Origin: Synaphobranchus kaupii
Taxonomy: Eukaryota; Chordata; Actinopteri; Anguilliformes; Synaphobranchidae
Assembly: GCA_029718625.1 (NCBI GenBank)
Contig: CM056380.1
Span: 19,161,923-19,225,922, forward strand
Length of the DNA stretch: 64,000 nucleotides
Reading direction: 5' to 3'
A program made the translations under genes and the position numbers. This document shows, piece by piece, positions 1 to 11,248 of the stretch (position 1 is the stretch's first letter; each line of letters begins with the position of its first letter). Under the pieces are notes generated by a model, which searched no databases, was not told where the DNA came from, and saw nothing but the letters and a program-made list of their open reading frames with translations.

Positions 1-178
1 TGAATGAAAAACGACAGCGCGCATGACGTGACGTTGTTTTGCTATGCGTAGCTGTCGGGAATAGCCTACATGCTGGAATCGATAAGAGAATTGATAAGCT
101 CGAAGGCGAACGATTCCGAGGAATCGGACAACTTGGAACCGGTTCCTAACGGGAACCGGTTTTCGATTCCCATCCCTA
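1..178. mobile_element. Terminal fragment of a hAT-like DNA transposon
   Basis: The segment ends near 178 in an inverted form of a common fish hAT-type terminus (reverse complement begins TAGGGATGGGAATCGA). It carries a short palindromic GGAACCGGTTCC-like core at about 138-164. The rest of the element lies to the left of the window, so neither the second terminus nor an 8-bp duplication can be checked. The family name is inferred from the style of the terminus. Confidence 0.45.
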
Positions 179-429
179 CCCTCAACAAAGATTTTGTGTT
201 ATCAGCTCAACAGTTGTTGATTTAAACGACACACAATGAAAAACAGTCATCATTAGCAAATCAGCTTATGATTTGGCAGTTATTATTAGCCTATTTTGTA
301 GAAAATGGATGACCTCAAAGCCTTGTATTTAATCAATTGTTCCATGTTATTTTATTTGTATAAATGCATCAATTAATTAAAAAATAAACCGTCTTTTCAA
401 AATCTGCAATTTCATTATTGTGGTAACTG

Positions 430-534
430 AAAATTATTTTAAAAATATGAAAAGTACTCATATCGGTACTCGGTATCGGCAAGTGAGTACTCGTACTCGG
501 TCTGGAAAAAAAAAAGGTATCGTTCCAACCCTAC
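430..534. mobile_element. Second hAT-like terminal fragment
   Basis: The stretch is rich in tandem variants of GTACTCGGTATCGG and ends in GTATCGTTCCAACCCTA, so read on the minus strand it starts TAGGGTTGGAACGATACC. A similar but different end occurs at 39749-39830. The opposite terminus was not located. The interval 179-430 is AT-rich with nothing recognisable. Confidence 0.4.
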
Positions 535-958
535 ACAACATGCAATAAGTCTGACAATAAACACATTGAGATAGTTAAAAAATAAACATTCAATAATTAA
601 GGTGTGAAGAACATAGAAATGTTTTTAAACAGGACAAAAAAATAAATTAACATTTTAAATGTAGCTATTTGGTGCAGAGTGTGTCCTCTTTGTGCCTCAT
701 ATTGTGGCATGTGGCAACATATCTGGCTGCTTGTGCGGCTGTAGGCCCTTCTAATATTATAATTTTTCCTTGTCACTCAAATTTTGGAAGTTGGGGGAAA
801 CGATGTTTGTATTTTTAAAGAGTATTTCCCTTTCTTGATTGTAATATGTACAATGTAATATAAAATGAATCTCTGTCTCAATTGTGCACTGATCACACAG
901 CCTGTCCTCCCTGGCTCGCCAGGTTTGCCTGTGCAGGCTAGGCTGTGGTCACTGACAC

Positions 959-1050
959 AATCTCCCTCTCTCTCTCCGTCTCTGCCTCTCTTTCCTCTCT
1001 TGCTCTCTCGCTATCAATCTCTCTCTGTATCTATCTCTCTCTCTCTCTTT
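959..1050. repeat. CT-rich microsatellite
   Basis: Imperfect (CT)n run with interspersed TCTCTGTATC variants. The 79-residue open frame across it is low complexity and not considered coding. The flanking 535-958 holds nothing recognisable. Confidence 0.8.
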
Positions 1051-1235
1051 AAAAAAAAGTTTTTTCAGATCATACAACTAACACAGCATTATGATTTACC
1101 TTGACCTGGGGCCTGATTTATCAGTGATGAAAGTCTTCCGGTCTTACCCGGAATTCAGGTTTTTTGCCAAAAATGCATTATAGCGCCGGGTATTTGATCA
1201 ACCGTGATAAATATTTTGCTGTTCTGGTGCTAAAA

Positions 1236-1242
1236 TTCTGTT

Positions 1243-1277
<35 letters not shown>

Positions 1278-1296
1278 GTCATCATAATAATAATAA
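1236..1296. repeat. (AAT)n microsatellite
   Basis: About ten uninterrupted TAA/AAT units followed by a shorter interrupted block. The surrounding 1051-2479 shows no coding exon or repeat that I recognise. Confidence 0.85.
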
Positions 1297-2479
1297 TCAA
1301 TACCTTTATGATTTTAAAGCCTAAAATCAATGTGTAATTTAAATAAACATCATGTCATAATGATTGATATATGGAAAAGCTATATTGTCGAGAGCTGTAT
1401 TGAAAGCGAGCAACAGATGGCTTGTATTGACAGCTGTGAATGCCAACTAAATAAATAATTAAGCTTTGTAATATAAAGCTTTGAAATACTGAAACTATAA
1501 CATTAACATTGCATGAAACTATCTAAACCGAATGAAAAAGATGTAAACTGGCAATATATCAATTCTATATTACGTGGCAGTGGTCTCGTATGGAGAATAC
1601 AGAAAAAAACCCAACCATATAAGGATATTTGAGAGCGTTCACTGGGTGGAGTGAACATGATTTTAGGAAGATTGCCGATTTATCACACCCCTATGCTATT
1701 AGTAGCATTTAATTATCTTCATATGCTAATTGTAGCTTCTGGTTAGCTTCAGAGTCCTTGGCATTACCCCACAGAGAATCCACCCTCAGCTCTGAATCCA
1801 TCATCTCCAGCTAATCATGATGGGTCTATTGAATATTCCAGACACTCTCTGGCTGAATCCCCATCTACACATTTACTCAGCGACAGACAGGATCGAGGAG
1901 GTCCTCTAAATCAGATTTGAAATCAGCGCCACGGAAACGACGAGAGCATCGTGGAGGGTTACGAACATGCTGCTGCTTTTCTTTAACGGTTCAATGTCAT
2001 TCAGAACTAATTAGAAAGTTCCAGAATGTCAGCCAAGCCTGTTACCTTGGGAGCCCTGGGCAAACGATGCAGCACTGTTCCGTTACCTTCCACGCTCTGA
2101 TAGCCATCTTTAATAAGGATGAAACGCATTTAATGGTGCACAAAATATAAAAGCAATACTTGGAATGCCACTTATCCGTTTAAACGGACAGATCTCTGCT
2201 TGTCAAGGGCTTATCAGGCAGTCTGGGATCAAACAGCCCAAGGACAGGACCATAAGGTGAGCTAGGAAAAGATCAGAAGATGCAAAGGTTTTCTCGGTAG
2301 GCTGCAGTTTTATCGTGTGGTGATGAGTTTTTTAATCTGCTCTTCCAAATGCAGTGCTGTTGTTTGCGCTCCAGAGTACTTTTGAGCTCTGAGATGTGAT
2401 TGATGAGGAAAGCCTATAGCAGCCCCAGCAATAATGAGAATTTCTGAATTTGAGGAGAATACTGCATTCTGGGAATGTG

Positions 2480-2556
2480 AAGGGGAGGGAGGGAGGTAGG
2501 GAGGTAGGGAGGTAGGTAGGTAGGTAGGTAGGTAGGTAGGTAGGGAGGGAGGGAGG
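2480..2556. repeat. (GGTA)n/(GGGA)n microsatellite
   Basis: Compound tetranucleotide array: GGGA units, then about nine GGTA units, then GGGA units again. Two minus-strand open frames over it (runs of LPTY and LPPS) are simple translations of the repeat. Confidence 0.9.
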
Positions 2557-3452
2557 TTGTCCCACAGGTACTTGATAGCCTTAAGTCAAATTGCAGGCAT
2601 CTATCACACTTCTTCCCTAGCACTTAGGTAGGCAGAAGTGCAAGGATTAATAATGACAAAAATAATTTCACTTGACACTAAGCCAAACTCTGGCAGCAAA
2701 GTTTAGATGCAAGCAGTCTGCTTCAGGCAAAGAGCCCCCCTCCCTCCCATGACTTTAATTGATTGTAGCGTTTAGGCTTAAGCTGGCTCATTACACTTCT
2801 GAAGTGAAACGTAGACTTTTAATTATCGGTTTTGCTGAGGGTTCATTAAATACTGTTGTTCTGCACAGCATTTTGTGGAACTGACAAGAATGCATATTAT
2901 ATAACAACTATTGTCATCCCTCTTTTGCACTTATTGCCGACAGTTTTTGTCAGATTAAGGTACAGTATTAACCTTTCAATCAATAAATCATCCTTTATTT
3001 TGTAGTGTGGTTAGAACCAGGCTGTCGCACAACACTTCAGAGCGAAGGAGAGAGAGAAAACCACAGAGCTTGTACTCTGACCCCTTCAAGGCAATCAAGC
3101 TGAACTGCTAGGAAGGGGTGGGATACACATGGAAACAGCAGTTTTACACTAAAATGGATTGGAGAAAATAAATTGAAAATACTCAGGGGGAACCTCAAAA
3201 TCTAGTCCTGTAGGGCTGCAGTGACTGCAGCTTTTTGTGGTTTCTTTTCAATCGGCAGTCATTTTGGCCTTTGGAAACAACTTGTTACTTCACCTTTTTG
3301 CCAGGGCCATTTACTACATGGTATGCAGGCCACCACCAGGGCGAGAGATGGGAGAGTTATAATCATCTGTGCCGCTGTCCAGGCGTGTACCACAAAGGCA
3401 TGTCCCAGGTTTATTCTTCATTTGTGTGTGCGTTTCTGTCCTTGTCCTGCAG
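2557..3452 (+). other. 3' part of the last SEC13 intron
   Basis: No exon is seen here. The intron ends with a pyrimidine-rich tract and a TGCAG acceptor at 3448-3452, directly before the SEC13 coding exon. No other SEC13 exon was recognised between 1 and 3452, so this intron extends beyond the left edge of the window. Confidence 0.7.
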
Positions 3453-3563
3453 GTGACGCTGTGGAAGGAGTCTGTGGACGGGCAGTGGGCCTGCATCAGC
3501 GATGTTAACAAGGGCCAGGGAGCCGTGTCGGCCCTCACCGAAAGCCAGCAGAACGAGCAGTGA
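3453..3563 (+). CDS. sec13: SEC13 terminal coding exon (partial gene)
   Basis: This exon encodes the last 36 residues of SEC13, starting VTLWKESVDGQW and ending QQNEQ before a TGA stop; these match the C-terminus of vertebrate SEC13 as I know it. SEC13 is a small WD40-repeat protein, usually about 320 residues. It pairs with SEC31 in the COPII outer coat of ER-derived vesicles, and also serves in the Nup107-160 nuclear pore subcomplex and in GATOR2. The exon supplies the last strands of the propeller (TLWK...GQWACISDV) plus a short polar tail. It opens in phase 0 just after a TGCAG acceptor. All other exons lie upstream of the window. No frameshift or stop interrupts it, so this is a live exon rather than a processed copy, which would have had the preceding exon joined to it. 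Confidence 0.93.
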   Translation: MTLWKESVDGQWACISDVNKGQGAVSALTESQQNEQ

Positions 3564-3581
3564 AAAAGGCCATCCTGAGGG

Positions 3582-3718
3582 GGGCGGCTGCCCCTCCCGC
3601 CTGCAGGGATCCACCCCCTGGGGGCATCTGCCCCTCCCGCCTGCAGAGATCCACCCCCTGGGGGCATCTGCCCCTCCCGCCTGCAGAGATCCACCCCCTG
3701 CAGGCATCTGGCCCTCCT
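3582..3718. repeat. 40-bp minisatellite in the SEC13 3'UTR
   Basis: About 3.4 GC-rich copies of a 40-bp unit containing CTGCAGAGATCCACCCCCTG, phased at 3601, 3641 and 3681. Several long open frames on both strands here (repeats of GGGSLQAGGADAP) arise because the unit lacks stops; they are not genes. Confidence 0.9.
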
Positions 3719-4021
3719 GATAAGAGCCTGACCAGCTGCCCCTCACAGGGCCATTTCTGCAAAGACATTTTATAACGTTATATTATTTGAGTCCCTGTAT
3801 GTATCAGCAAATTGACCTGGACCAATCAAAGGCGCTGATTTGTCTTCAATATAGCCTTAAGCCCCCCCCCCCCCCAAATGAAAACATTTAATGAAAAGCC
3901 AATCATCTGTCAGATGACCCAAGCAAAAACAAAGTTGAAGTAAATTATCTGTATTAAACTGTATTAAAATGTTTTTCATGGTATTGTATTGTGGCTTTTG
4001 TTGAACACAAGCGTGGGTTCC

Positions 4022-4040
4022 AATAAACTTTTTGAATAAA
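4022..4040 (+). promoter_or_regulatory. SEC13 polyadenylation signals
   Basis: Two AATAAA hexamers at 4022-4027 and 4035-4040, about 460 bases after the SEC13 stop. These are the first canonical signals downstream of the gene. Confidence 0.7.
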
Positions 4041-4060
4041 GTAAGAAAGTGCTCAATTTG

Positions 4061-4979
4061 GCAACGACCTAGAATGTAAATTCCTGCTTACGCTAATTGC
4101 AGCACACAACTCTTTGGTGTTTGTGCTGAAACATTCAGCCTGTTCTCCAATATTGAAATGGAACAGAAGGAACAGCCAGATATCCCATATGAAGTAAAAA
4201 AAATTTAAAAAATAAAGCACTGCAGTGAATTGGATTTCTCAAATTTGCCGGTTGGAAATTAAGCTTTGCATTTGCCTTTTTGTAAAGTGGATTAAACAAG
4301 CTTGGATGGAATCATCGCAATTTTCTTTTGGGATGAAATCCAGTGGCAGTCAAAACTAATTTCTACCCTGTTTGTGTAAATTATTTATTTTTCAAGTCAA
4401 TTACTGGTTTAGGAAACTTTCAATTTCAAAAGATGGCTTATCGGAATACTTGCCTGCAAGAAGCTAGTGCTTTGCATGTACCTGCGTGCAGCTTTCTCGA
4501 CTAGTCCTGCTTTCTGATTAGCTACCTTAATTCAACATACCATACTAACACACACATTTGAAAAGTCTATGGATTTGAACACTCGAGTACCTAGTCAGTT
4601 TTACTCAAATATATCATGGCTTGGATAAATACTTGATTCTGATTGGTTGACAGCCGTGGTTTATATGCTTGTATATGAACGGTCATCCGGGTCACAGGTT
4701 TGATCACCGTTCTCAATTCATGCACTGTCTGGCCAGCTACACAACCTATGGATGGGAATGGCAAGCTATTGCTCCATTACCGGCTAATTCAGAGTCCAAA
4801 ACGTTCAAGAAAATACGTGGAATTAATAAAGTGAAATAAGCAGATTGTAGCCTACCTACTTTCTTTCCCTCAGTGACTAACGTTACTGGACGGCAGACAG
4901 GTACTCCGCCTTGTGGGCTGCAAATAGTAACTTGTCTACTGCATAGCTGGGCTACGATAAACTTCTGTCATTGTTTTTA
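4061..4979. other. Intergenic, no gene seen
   Basis: AT-rich sequence. A stretch at about 4625-4720 resembles widespread fish interspersed repeats, but I cannot assign it to a family. Confidence 0.4.
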
Positions 4980-7332
4980 CAGTTTTTTTCGATTGCATAA
5001 ACACTAAAATCAAAAGTATTACACAATTATCTTACACTCAAGGAGCAAAACATCGGCCCAGATTTGCACCACTATAAGCACAGTGTCAGCCTCACACTTT
5101 TTGCAAAACAATACACACAGTGATTTGCAAAACACTAAACACACTTGTATACATTAGACACAGAAGTATATCATGATGTCACTTCCCTGCAATTCCAAAG
5201 CACTGACTGTCAAATTACCACACCTATGAGCCAATTGGTTAAACACAGCCATCAGGTGCGCAAACACATGATTGCTTAATTGTAGACACACCAATCAGGT
5301 TTAAGCACTATAAAAAAAATGGAAGGAGTCAGAAGAAGAAGAGTGAGGGTGAGAGGGAATCCACGGAGGAGGAGGAGGAGAAGGAGATAGAGGAAGAGGC
5401 AGAGGCAGCGGCCGTGCCAGAGGTAAAGGCCGAGGTGGAGGTAGAGGAAGAGGAAGACCTGAAGCAGGAGGAGAACGTGCTCAAAGAAGAAGAGGACCAA
5501 ATTTATCAAATGAAATCCGTGCAACACTAGTTGACCATGTCGTGAACCACGGATTGACGCTGAGGGACGCTGGACTAAGAGTTCAGCCAAATCTTAGCAG
5601 ATATACAGTGGCATCTGTCATTAGGACATTTCGACAAGAAAACAGGTTAAAAAAAATCTGTCTACAGTTACAGTAATCAGCTGCTTATTGTATGCACCAT
5701 ATCAGCACTTTTGATACCCCTTCCTGTGACATTTTACAGTAGGTTACATGTATTTTTTTCTACATAGGATTGAGGGTCGAGAACGACAAGGAGGAAGGGG
5801 GCCCATATTCACGCAAGAACAAGAGAGAGAGAGATCATAAACATGGTTTTGGCCAATAATGCTATCAGGCTCAGAGAAATTCAAGACAACCTTATCGGTG
5901 ACCATGCCATTTTCAATAATGTCCATCAGGTCTCTCAGTCAACACTGGCACGCATCCTGAAAAGACATCAGGTTCAAATGAAACAACTTTATCGAGTGCC
6001 TTTTGAGCGGAATTCAGAGAGGGTCAAACAGCTGCGGCATGAGTATGTGGAGGTATGTATTGTTCACTTTAGCACTGTGATGTTGCATACTGCACACGTA
6101 ACCTTTTTACATGTAAATTTACTGTATACTAGATCTATGCTGAACTACACAATCTTGTCTTTCACTGTATTTCAGAGAGTTTTACAGATGGATGCTGAGG
6201 AAATCCTGCATGAATTCATATACATAGATGAGGCAGGGTTCAACCTCACAAAAGCAAGAAGGAGAGGCAGAAATATCATTGGCCACAGGGCTATAATCAA
6301 TGTTCCAGGGCAACGTGGGGGTAACATCACCCTTTGCGCTGCCATTACACAACATCGTCACAACAGTAAACCAAACGCACCAGATGCAATACATTGTCAT
6401 CTGGGACAGTGTCATTCCACCGCTCTGCTCTGGTCCAGAACTGGTTTCAACACCATCCACAGTTTACAGTACTATACCTTCCACCATACTCTCCGTTTCT
6501 AAACCCAATCGAAGAGTTTTTCTCGGCATGGCAGTGGAGGGTTTACGATCTCCGGCCCCAGGCTCAGGTACCCCTCATTCAGGCCAGGGAGGAGGCCTGT
6601 GACCAAATCGACGCCGCAGCTGTGCAAGGATGGATTCGACATTCAAGACGGTTCTTCCCACGTTGTCTTGCCAATGAGGATATCGCCTGTGATGTTGATG
6701 AAATTCTCTGGCCACATCCAGCTAGGCGAAGAGATAATGTCTAGTATTTTCTGTACTGTATTTTCAGTTTTTTTCAGATTTTTTTTTTTTTTACTGTAAT
6801 TGTAACCTGTACTGGATACAGTATTTTATGTTTGTCTATTATTTGCTGAGCTTACAGTGTTATGCACACTACTGTAGTAGCATGAAAACTGGGACATGTT
6901 TTGTTGTGATTCTCCATGTTGACATGTTGACTGATTTGGGTATATGGAGAGAAATAAATTATATTTTCATCAGTCTGCAGCATTGGTCTTGTGTAGTGTT
7001 TGGTGAATTTATTGTATATTTGCACTTTCTCTGTGTACTTCACTTACAGTACTCTAATCACTGAGAAGTAGAATTGCTAAAAGTGTTTTAGGTTAGCAAC
7101 AGCAGTGTGTAACTGGTTCAAACAGAATTAAGTCCTATGAAACCTGTGTGTTTCATATGGTAACAAAATATGGTTTTTATAAATTAGTGTATAGTTTTTA
7201 CAAGAGTGTTTCATTTTGCAAAGGATCTGAGGTGTTCTGCTAATTGGGTGTGTGGTTGTGCTAATTGTGTGTAGTGTTTTGAAAAACCGGGCCCTGTTTT
7301 CAAAATCGTGCTTAAGCAATCGAAAAAAACTG
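4980..7332 (+). mobile_element. IS630/mariner-like DNA transposon, complete ends
   Basis: The ends are inverted repeats, CAGTTTTTTTCGATTGC at 4980 and its complement ending at 7332. They are flanked by TA dinucleotides (4978-4979 and 7333-7334), the target duplication of the IS630-Tc1-mariner superfamily. The element is 2,353 bp and carries one transposase gene on the plus strand (5319-6744) plus about 590 bp of non-coding 3' sequence. The copy is dead because the transposase is broken in several places. Confidence 0.88.
5319..6744 (+). pseudogene. Broken intron-containing IS630-type transposase
   Basis: This is a transposase of a family common in fish genomes. Parts in order: an ATG at 5319 leading into an Arg/Gly-rich N-terminus; a helix-turn-helix region (5480-5645); a second DNA-binding part from 5768 (REIQDNL..STLARILKRHQ); and the DDE core with FIYIDEAGF (first Asp), VIWDSV (second Asp) and NPIEEFFSAW (Glu). 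Two introns with GT/AG borders fit the frame: 5646-5767 and 6053-6175. Lesions: a frameshift in the Arg-rich repeat near 5350-5390; a two-base gain in a GA run near 5825-5837; a deletion near 6345-6353 that removes roughly 25 residues between the first and second Asp; and a frameshift near 6405-6415. The end at 6744 (RRRDNV, stop) looks natural. Confidence 0.85.
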
Positions 7333-7482
7333 TAAGATAATTCTAATGCAATACGTGGCTAGGTAACTAACGTAGTTACATTTATCACGTAATTGTGTGG
7401 ATGAGTTAGAAAAGCAGTTTGGTGTTTATATGTGCAATGTTTAATCTTTTTTACTGCAAGCCATAGATCTGTCTTCTATGTA

Positions 7483-9090
7483 CAACCCCTGGCAAAAATT
7501 ATGGAATCACCACACTTAGAGGATGTTCACCCAGCTTTTTTACTTTGTAGCAAATAAACAAATCACAGATATGACAAACTATTTTTGTTTAATAGCTGAA
7601 CATTCTGGCTTCGTGAAACACCTCAAACAAATTAAATGAAATTATTTAAATTTATTTTTTTCCAGACAAGTAGAGGAAAAAATTATGGAATCATCAACAA
7701 AAAAAATTACAATTAGTACTTTGTTGCTCCTCTGGCTTTTATGATGGCCTGAATTCTTTGAGGCATGGACTTTACTAATGAAAAAAAATATTCTCCAGCA
7801 AGCTGGTTCCAACTTTCTCGAATAGCGGTTGACAGATCAGATTTGCAGGATGGAGCCTTGTCATGGACCAATTTTTTAAATTTAAGTTTTAATTTAGATT
7901 TTCAATCAGATTGAGATCCGGACTGTTTGCTGGCCATGTCATTGAGTTTATATGCCTTTCCTGAAGAAAAGCTTTAACACTCTTTGCTCTGTGGCAAGAT
8001 GCATTATCATCCTGAAAAATGACCTAATCATCACCAAACCTATTTTCTATCAATGGAATGAGAAAAGTGTCCAAACTTTCAATGTACACCTGTGCATTGA
8101 CTGTTGATGTAATGATTGCCATCTCCCCCTGGTCCTTTACCTGACATGCAACCCCATATCCTAAATGACTGGGGAAATTGGATTGTTTTCTTCAGGCAGT
8201 CATCTTTATATGTTTCATTAGAACGGCACCAGACAAAAGTTCCAGCATCATCTCCTTGGCCAGTGCAGATTTGTGATTCATCACTGAACATCACTTTCAT
8301 CCAATCATCCACACTCCATGATTGCTTCTCTTTAGCCCACTGTAACCTTGTTTTCTTCTGTATAGGTGTTAGTGCTGGTTTTCGTTTGGCTTTTCTATAT
8401 GTAAATCCCATTTCATTCAACCGATTTCTTACAGTTCTGTCACAAACATTGACTCCTGTTTCCGCCCATTTGTTTTTCATTTGTTTTGTTGTGCATTTTA
8501 TATTTTCAAGGCCATATTGCTTTGAGTTTTCTATCCTGACGCTTTGACATCTTCCTTGGTCTACCCTTATGTTTTCTTTTTATAATCTTCATATTTTGTT
8601 TATAGCTACTTGCACCAAATTTATAGACACAGCTGACTGGGAACAACCAACATCTTTTGCCACACTCCGTGTTGGATTTTCTTCTTGAAGGAGTTTTATA
8701 ATCCTTTCCATTGTTTCAATTGACAACTCTCTTGTTGGGGCCATGTTTCCTTTCAATTAGCCAAGTCCAACAGCTCGTTACGGTCTGTAAGCACTCTCTT
8801 TTAACTGCAGACTAATTACCATTTTTAGATTTGTGGCAGTATTTGTTTTAGAAATGCTAATTACAAGGTGATTCCATAATTTTTTCCTCTACTTGATCTG
8901 GAAAAAAATATGCCATTAATTAAAATAATTTAATTTAATTTGTTTGAGGTATGTTTCACGAAGCCAGGATGTTCAGCTATTAAACAAAAATTGTTTTGTG
9001 TCATCTGTGATTTGTTTATTTGCTACGAAGTAAAAAAGCTGGGTGAACATCCTCTAAGTGTGGTGATTCCATAATTTTTGCCAGGGGTTG
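7483..9090 (-). mobile_element. Tc1-like transposon with IR/DR termini
   Basis: The element is 1,608 bp and flanked by TA (7481-7482, 9091-9092). Its terminal inverted repeats are about 210 bp. Each contains two copies of a transposase-site-like motif (AAAAATTATGGAATCA): outer copies at about 7493 and 9064-9084, inner copies at about 7676 and 8873-8893. This is the IR/DR arrangement known from Sleeping Beauty-type Tc1 elements. One transposase pseudogene lies on the minus strand. Confidence 0.9.
7713..8744 (-). pseudogene. Broken Tc1-like transposase
   Basis: Read on the minus strand, the gene opens at 8744 with MAPTRELSIETMERI and ends with a TAA at 7713-7715, about 343 codons, the usual length for Tc1 transposases. 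The paired helix-turn-helix region lies about 8740-8480. The best-preserved part (8079-8480) includes VMFSDES, with the first catalytic Asp. The second catalytic region (FQDDNASCHRA) is at about 8010. The Glu region reads SPDLNLIENL instead of the usual SPDLNPIE. Lesions are frameshifts with stops between about 8490 and 8640, a frameshift near 8085-8100, and an in-frame TAG near 8030. It cannot make a functional enzyme. Confidence 0.85.
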
Positions 9091-9092
9091 TA

Positions 9093-10380
9093 TAGGCTAA
9101 GTTAGGCTACCGTAGCAACAGCTGATTTAAAAAAACGGTAAATAACATTAATCTGCACATAAAAAAGTTTGTATTTGGCAAATATCTTAGTTACAACAAC
9201 TTTAATCTAGCAAAACATTTTTGTGGTTGGAGGTGCACTATTAAGTTTGGAAATACACATTTATCATAATCGGAATTTACCTGTAGGCTAAATTAACGTC
9301 AGCAACATGCTGACTGCTTGTGAATGCAAGTTCACAAAGCATGTTAATCTGTAGCCTATATATAGAAAACGTTTTATCCAGCGAAATTTCTGAGATAAGT
9401 TACATCTAACAAACTCCGTAGTATTTTTCAGATGTTCCCATGCATATCATGATGCGAATCTGAAATGTAGGCGACCCATGCCTGGTTTTAGCATCAGGGC
9501 ATCCTGGGCGTGCGTCCAGGGGGCCCCCCTTTCCAGACCACCGAACTATATGTTCCATTGTTCCAGACCGAGTGTTCAAAATTCAAAACTGAAGTTTCAG
9601 GTTTACACAAATATTTCTGCTGTCCAATCACCTGTTTATTTTTGAAAGCTGCTAGTTGCAGATAACAAAATAAGCTACAATTTCATATTATTACTTCACG
9701 GGTTTAGTGGGTGGAATTTATTGCAAGATCGCTAGATAAAACAGCACATCAACCTCACCACGGACTGCAGGCCACCACGGAAGGAAAATATTTGACAGGG
9801 AAAAGTCAACCCCCGGAGGTAAGAGGGATTTGTGGTAATATTTAACCATATATTACTTCAGAAACCATTTATATAAATCCTGTTTTTGTACCACCGACTG
9901 TCTCAGATTGTAACTTGAGATGTGAAAAAGTCTGTCATTGGGATGACAGGTATATGCCATCTGCCAAGTTACGACTTGGCGGGGCATGCCCCATACCCAT
10001 ACAGCACCGAGAGTTCGGCACTTTCTACAGAAGTAAACACAATGACCATGGGCTCAGCCCTTAAAAACATGAACTTCTGTATGTTCTGTCCCCATGTAAC
10101 CACACAGCATTCAGATACAACTTCACACATCCACACAATAAAGCCCCAAACTTGGGTTATTTTGCTATTTTTTGGTTTTTCTCCTTCTTCTTCCTTCCGT
10201 ACCCTCAAAGAATAATTCTCCCCATTGGATAACAACATCGCATACCTGCTATCCCAAGCTTATCGACCAATAAAAATGCTAATGCTTCAAACTAATGTGG
10301 ACACGACAATGATATGAGATGAATAATGAGAATCACAGACAAAACCGCTATATGGCTTTGTGCTTTTCATGAAGCTACTG
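9093..10380. other. Intergenic, no gene seen
   Basis: Mixed AT-rich sequence. A GC-rich patch at 9495-9530 (GGGGGCCCCCC) may be the edge of an unclassified repeat. Open frames at 9922-10238 match nothing I know. Confidence 0.35.
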
Positions 10381-10600
10381 TGGCCTACTGGTTGGAGTTG
10401 CTGCCTCTTACACAGGGGATTGGGGGTTTGAACCCAACAGGGTGCAAGTTCATTTTCGACAAAAACAATGTGCAACTGTTATACTTTTCATTTATTAGAC
10501 TGTTATTTTTCATTAACAAATACATATTTTTATTGAAAAGGCAAAAGACGTTTGCAATATTAACTGTTCAATGTTTCACTTGTACTACAGCAAAATGGTG
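10381..10600 (+). mobile_element. tRNA-derived SINE, copy A
   Basis: A degenerate tRNA-like head (TGGCCTACTGGTTGGAG as box A, GGGTTTGAACCC as box B near 10433) is followed by an unrelated body. The body includes a tract shared with copy B (ATTTTCGACAAAAACAATG) and a tail shared with the copy at 59.2 kb (CAATATTAACTGTTCAATG). The head cannot fold as a normal tRNA, so this is a pol III-type retroposon rather than a tRNA gene. Confidence 0.7.
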
Positions 10601-10713
10601 AAAGTCAGACGACACCACTTCAGGTAACGTTACGCAATATGGAAACAAATGTTCCATTTCCCGTATATACTGACAAATGGCCTATAGCCTATATCACGTG
10701 ACTGTATCCAAGA

Positions 10714-10995
10714 AGCTTTGGTGTAGTGGTAAGCGTTGAGCCTTACCATGCGAGAGATCTGGGTTCGGTCCCTGCCAGGTAGGCTACTAAAGTGTTATTT
10801 TATTTTGGACTAAAACAGTGTGCACATGTTATGGTCTTCTCATACAAGAATGTTTCCTCATACAAAGACATGTTTACAATATTAACTGTTCACTTATACC
10901 CTGTTACTTAAACAATTCAGTCACTGAACACCACGGCACTTATGCAGTAGCTAATGTTATGGGAACAGGTATCACATGGCCATTTGTCAAGCAAA
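10714..10995 (+). mobile_element. tRNA-derived SINE, copy B
   Basis: The head GGTGTAGTGGTAAGCG...GGGTTCGGTCCC has recognisable A and B boxes. The body parallels copy A (ATTTTGGACTAAAACAGTG, then ACAATATTAACTGTTCA). The head differs more from copy A than the body does, which suggests a related subfamily. No clear target duplication was found. Confidence 0.65.
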
Positions 10996-11248
10996 GAAAA
11001 AAGTTTTAACGCAGAATATCATCTGGTTAAGATCACGTTGTTGCATTAGCCTAATGTAAAAAAATCTATAAATAACTGTCACAGGCTACATGTCTTCACA
11101 AACATTTGTTTTAAAGATGGTCATTACAGAAAAGCTGACATAGTTCAGTAGGCTATCGCTACCACTGCACATATAGTTACAGTAGGCTACTGGGAAAAAC
11201 ATCCATGCATAGCGTAGGCCTACCTATGTTGTAATTTCTTCATTCAAG

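Larger units (their letters stand above)
3564..4060 (+). other. sec13: SEC13 3' untranslated region
   Basis: Sequence from the SEC13 stop codon to just past two AATAAA hexamers. It contains a 40-bp minisatellite and a poly-C run at about 3851-3866. The end point is inferred from the poly(A) signals; no transcript evidence is available. Confidence 0.65.

Noticed and set aside
2332..2623. Minus-strand frames of 69-77 residues
   Set aside because: They translate the GGTA/GGGA microsatellite (LPTY, LPPS runs).
3314..3775. Several overlapping open frames of 60-126 residues on both strands
   Set aside because: They arise from the stop-free 40-bp minisatellite; only the SEC13 frame ending at 3563 is supported.
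10714..10790. A possible functional tRNA gene
   Set aside because: The A and B boxes are tRNA-like, but acceptor and anticodon stems do not pair properly, and the downstream sequence matches other SINE copies.
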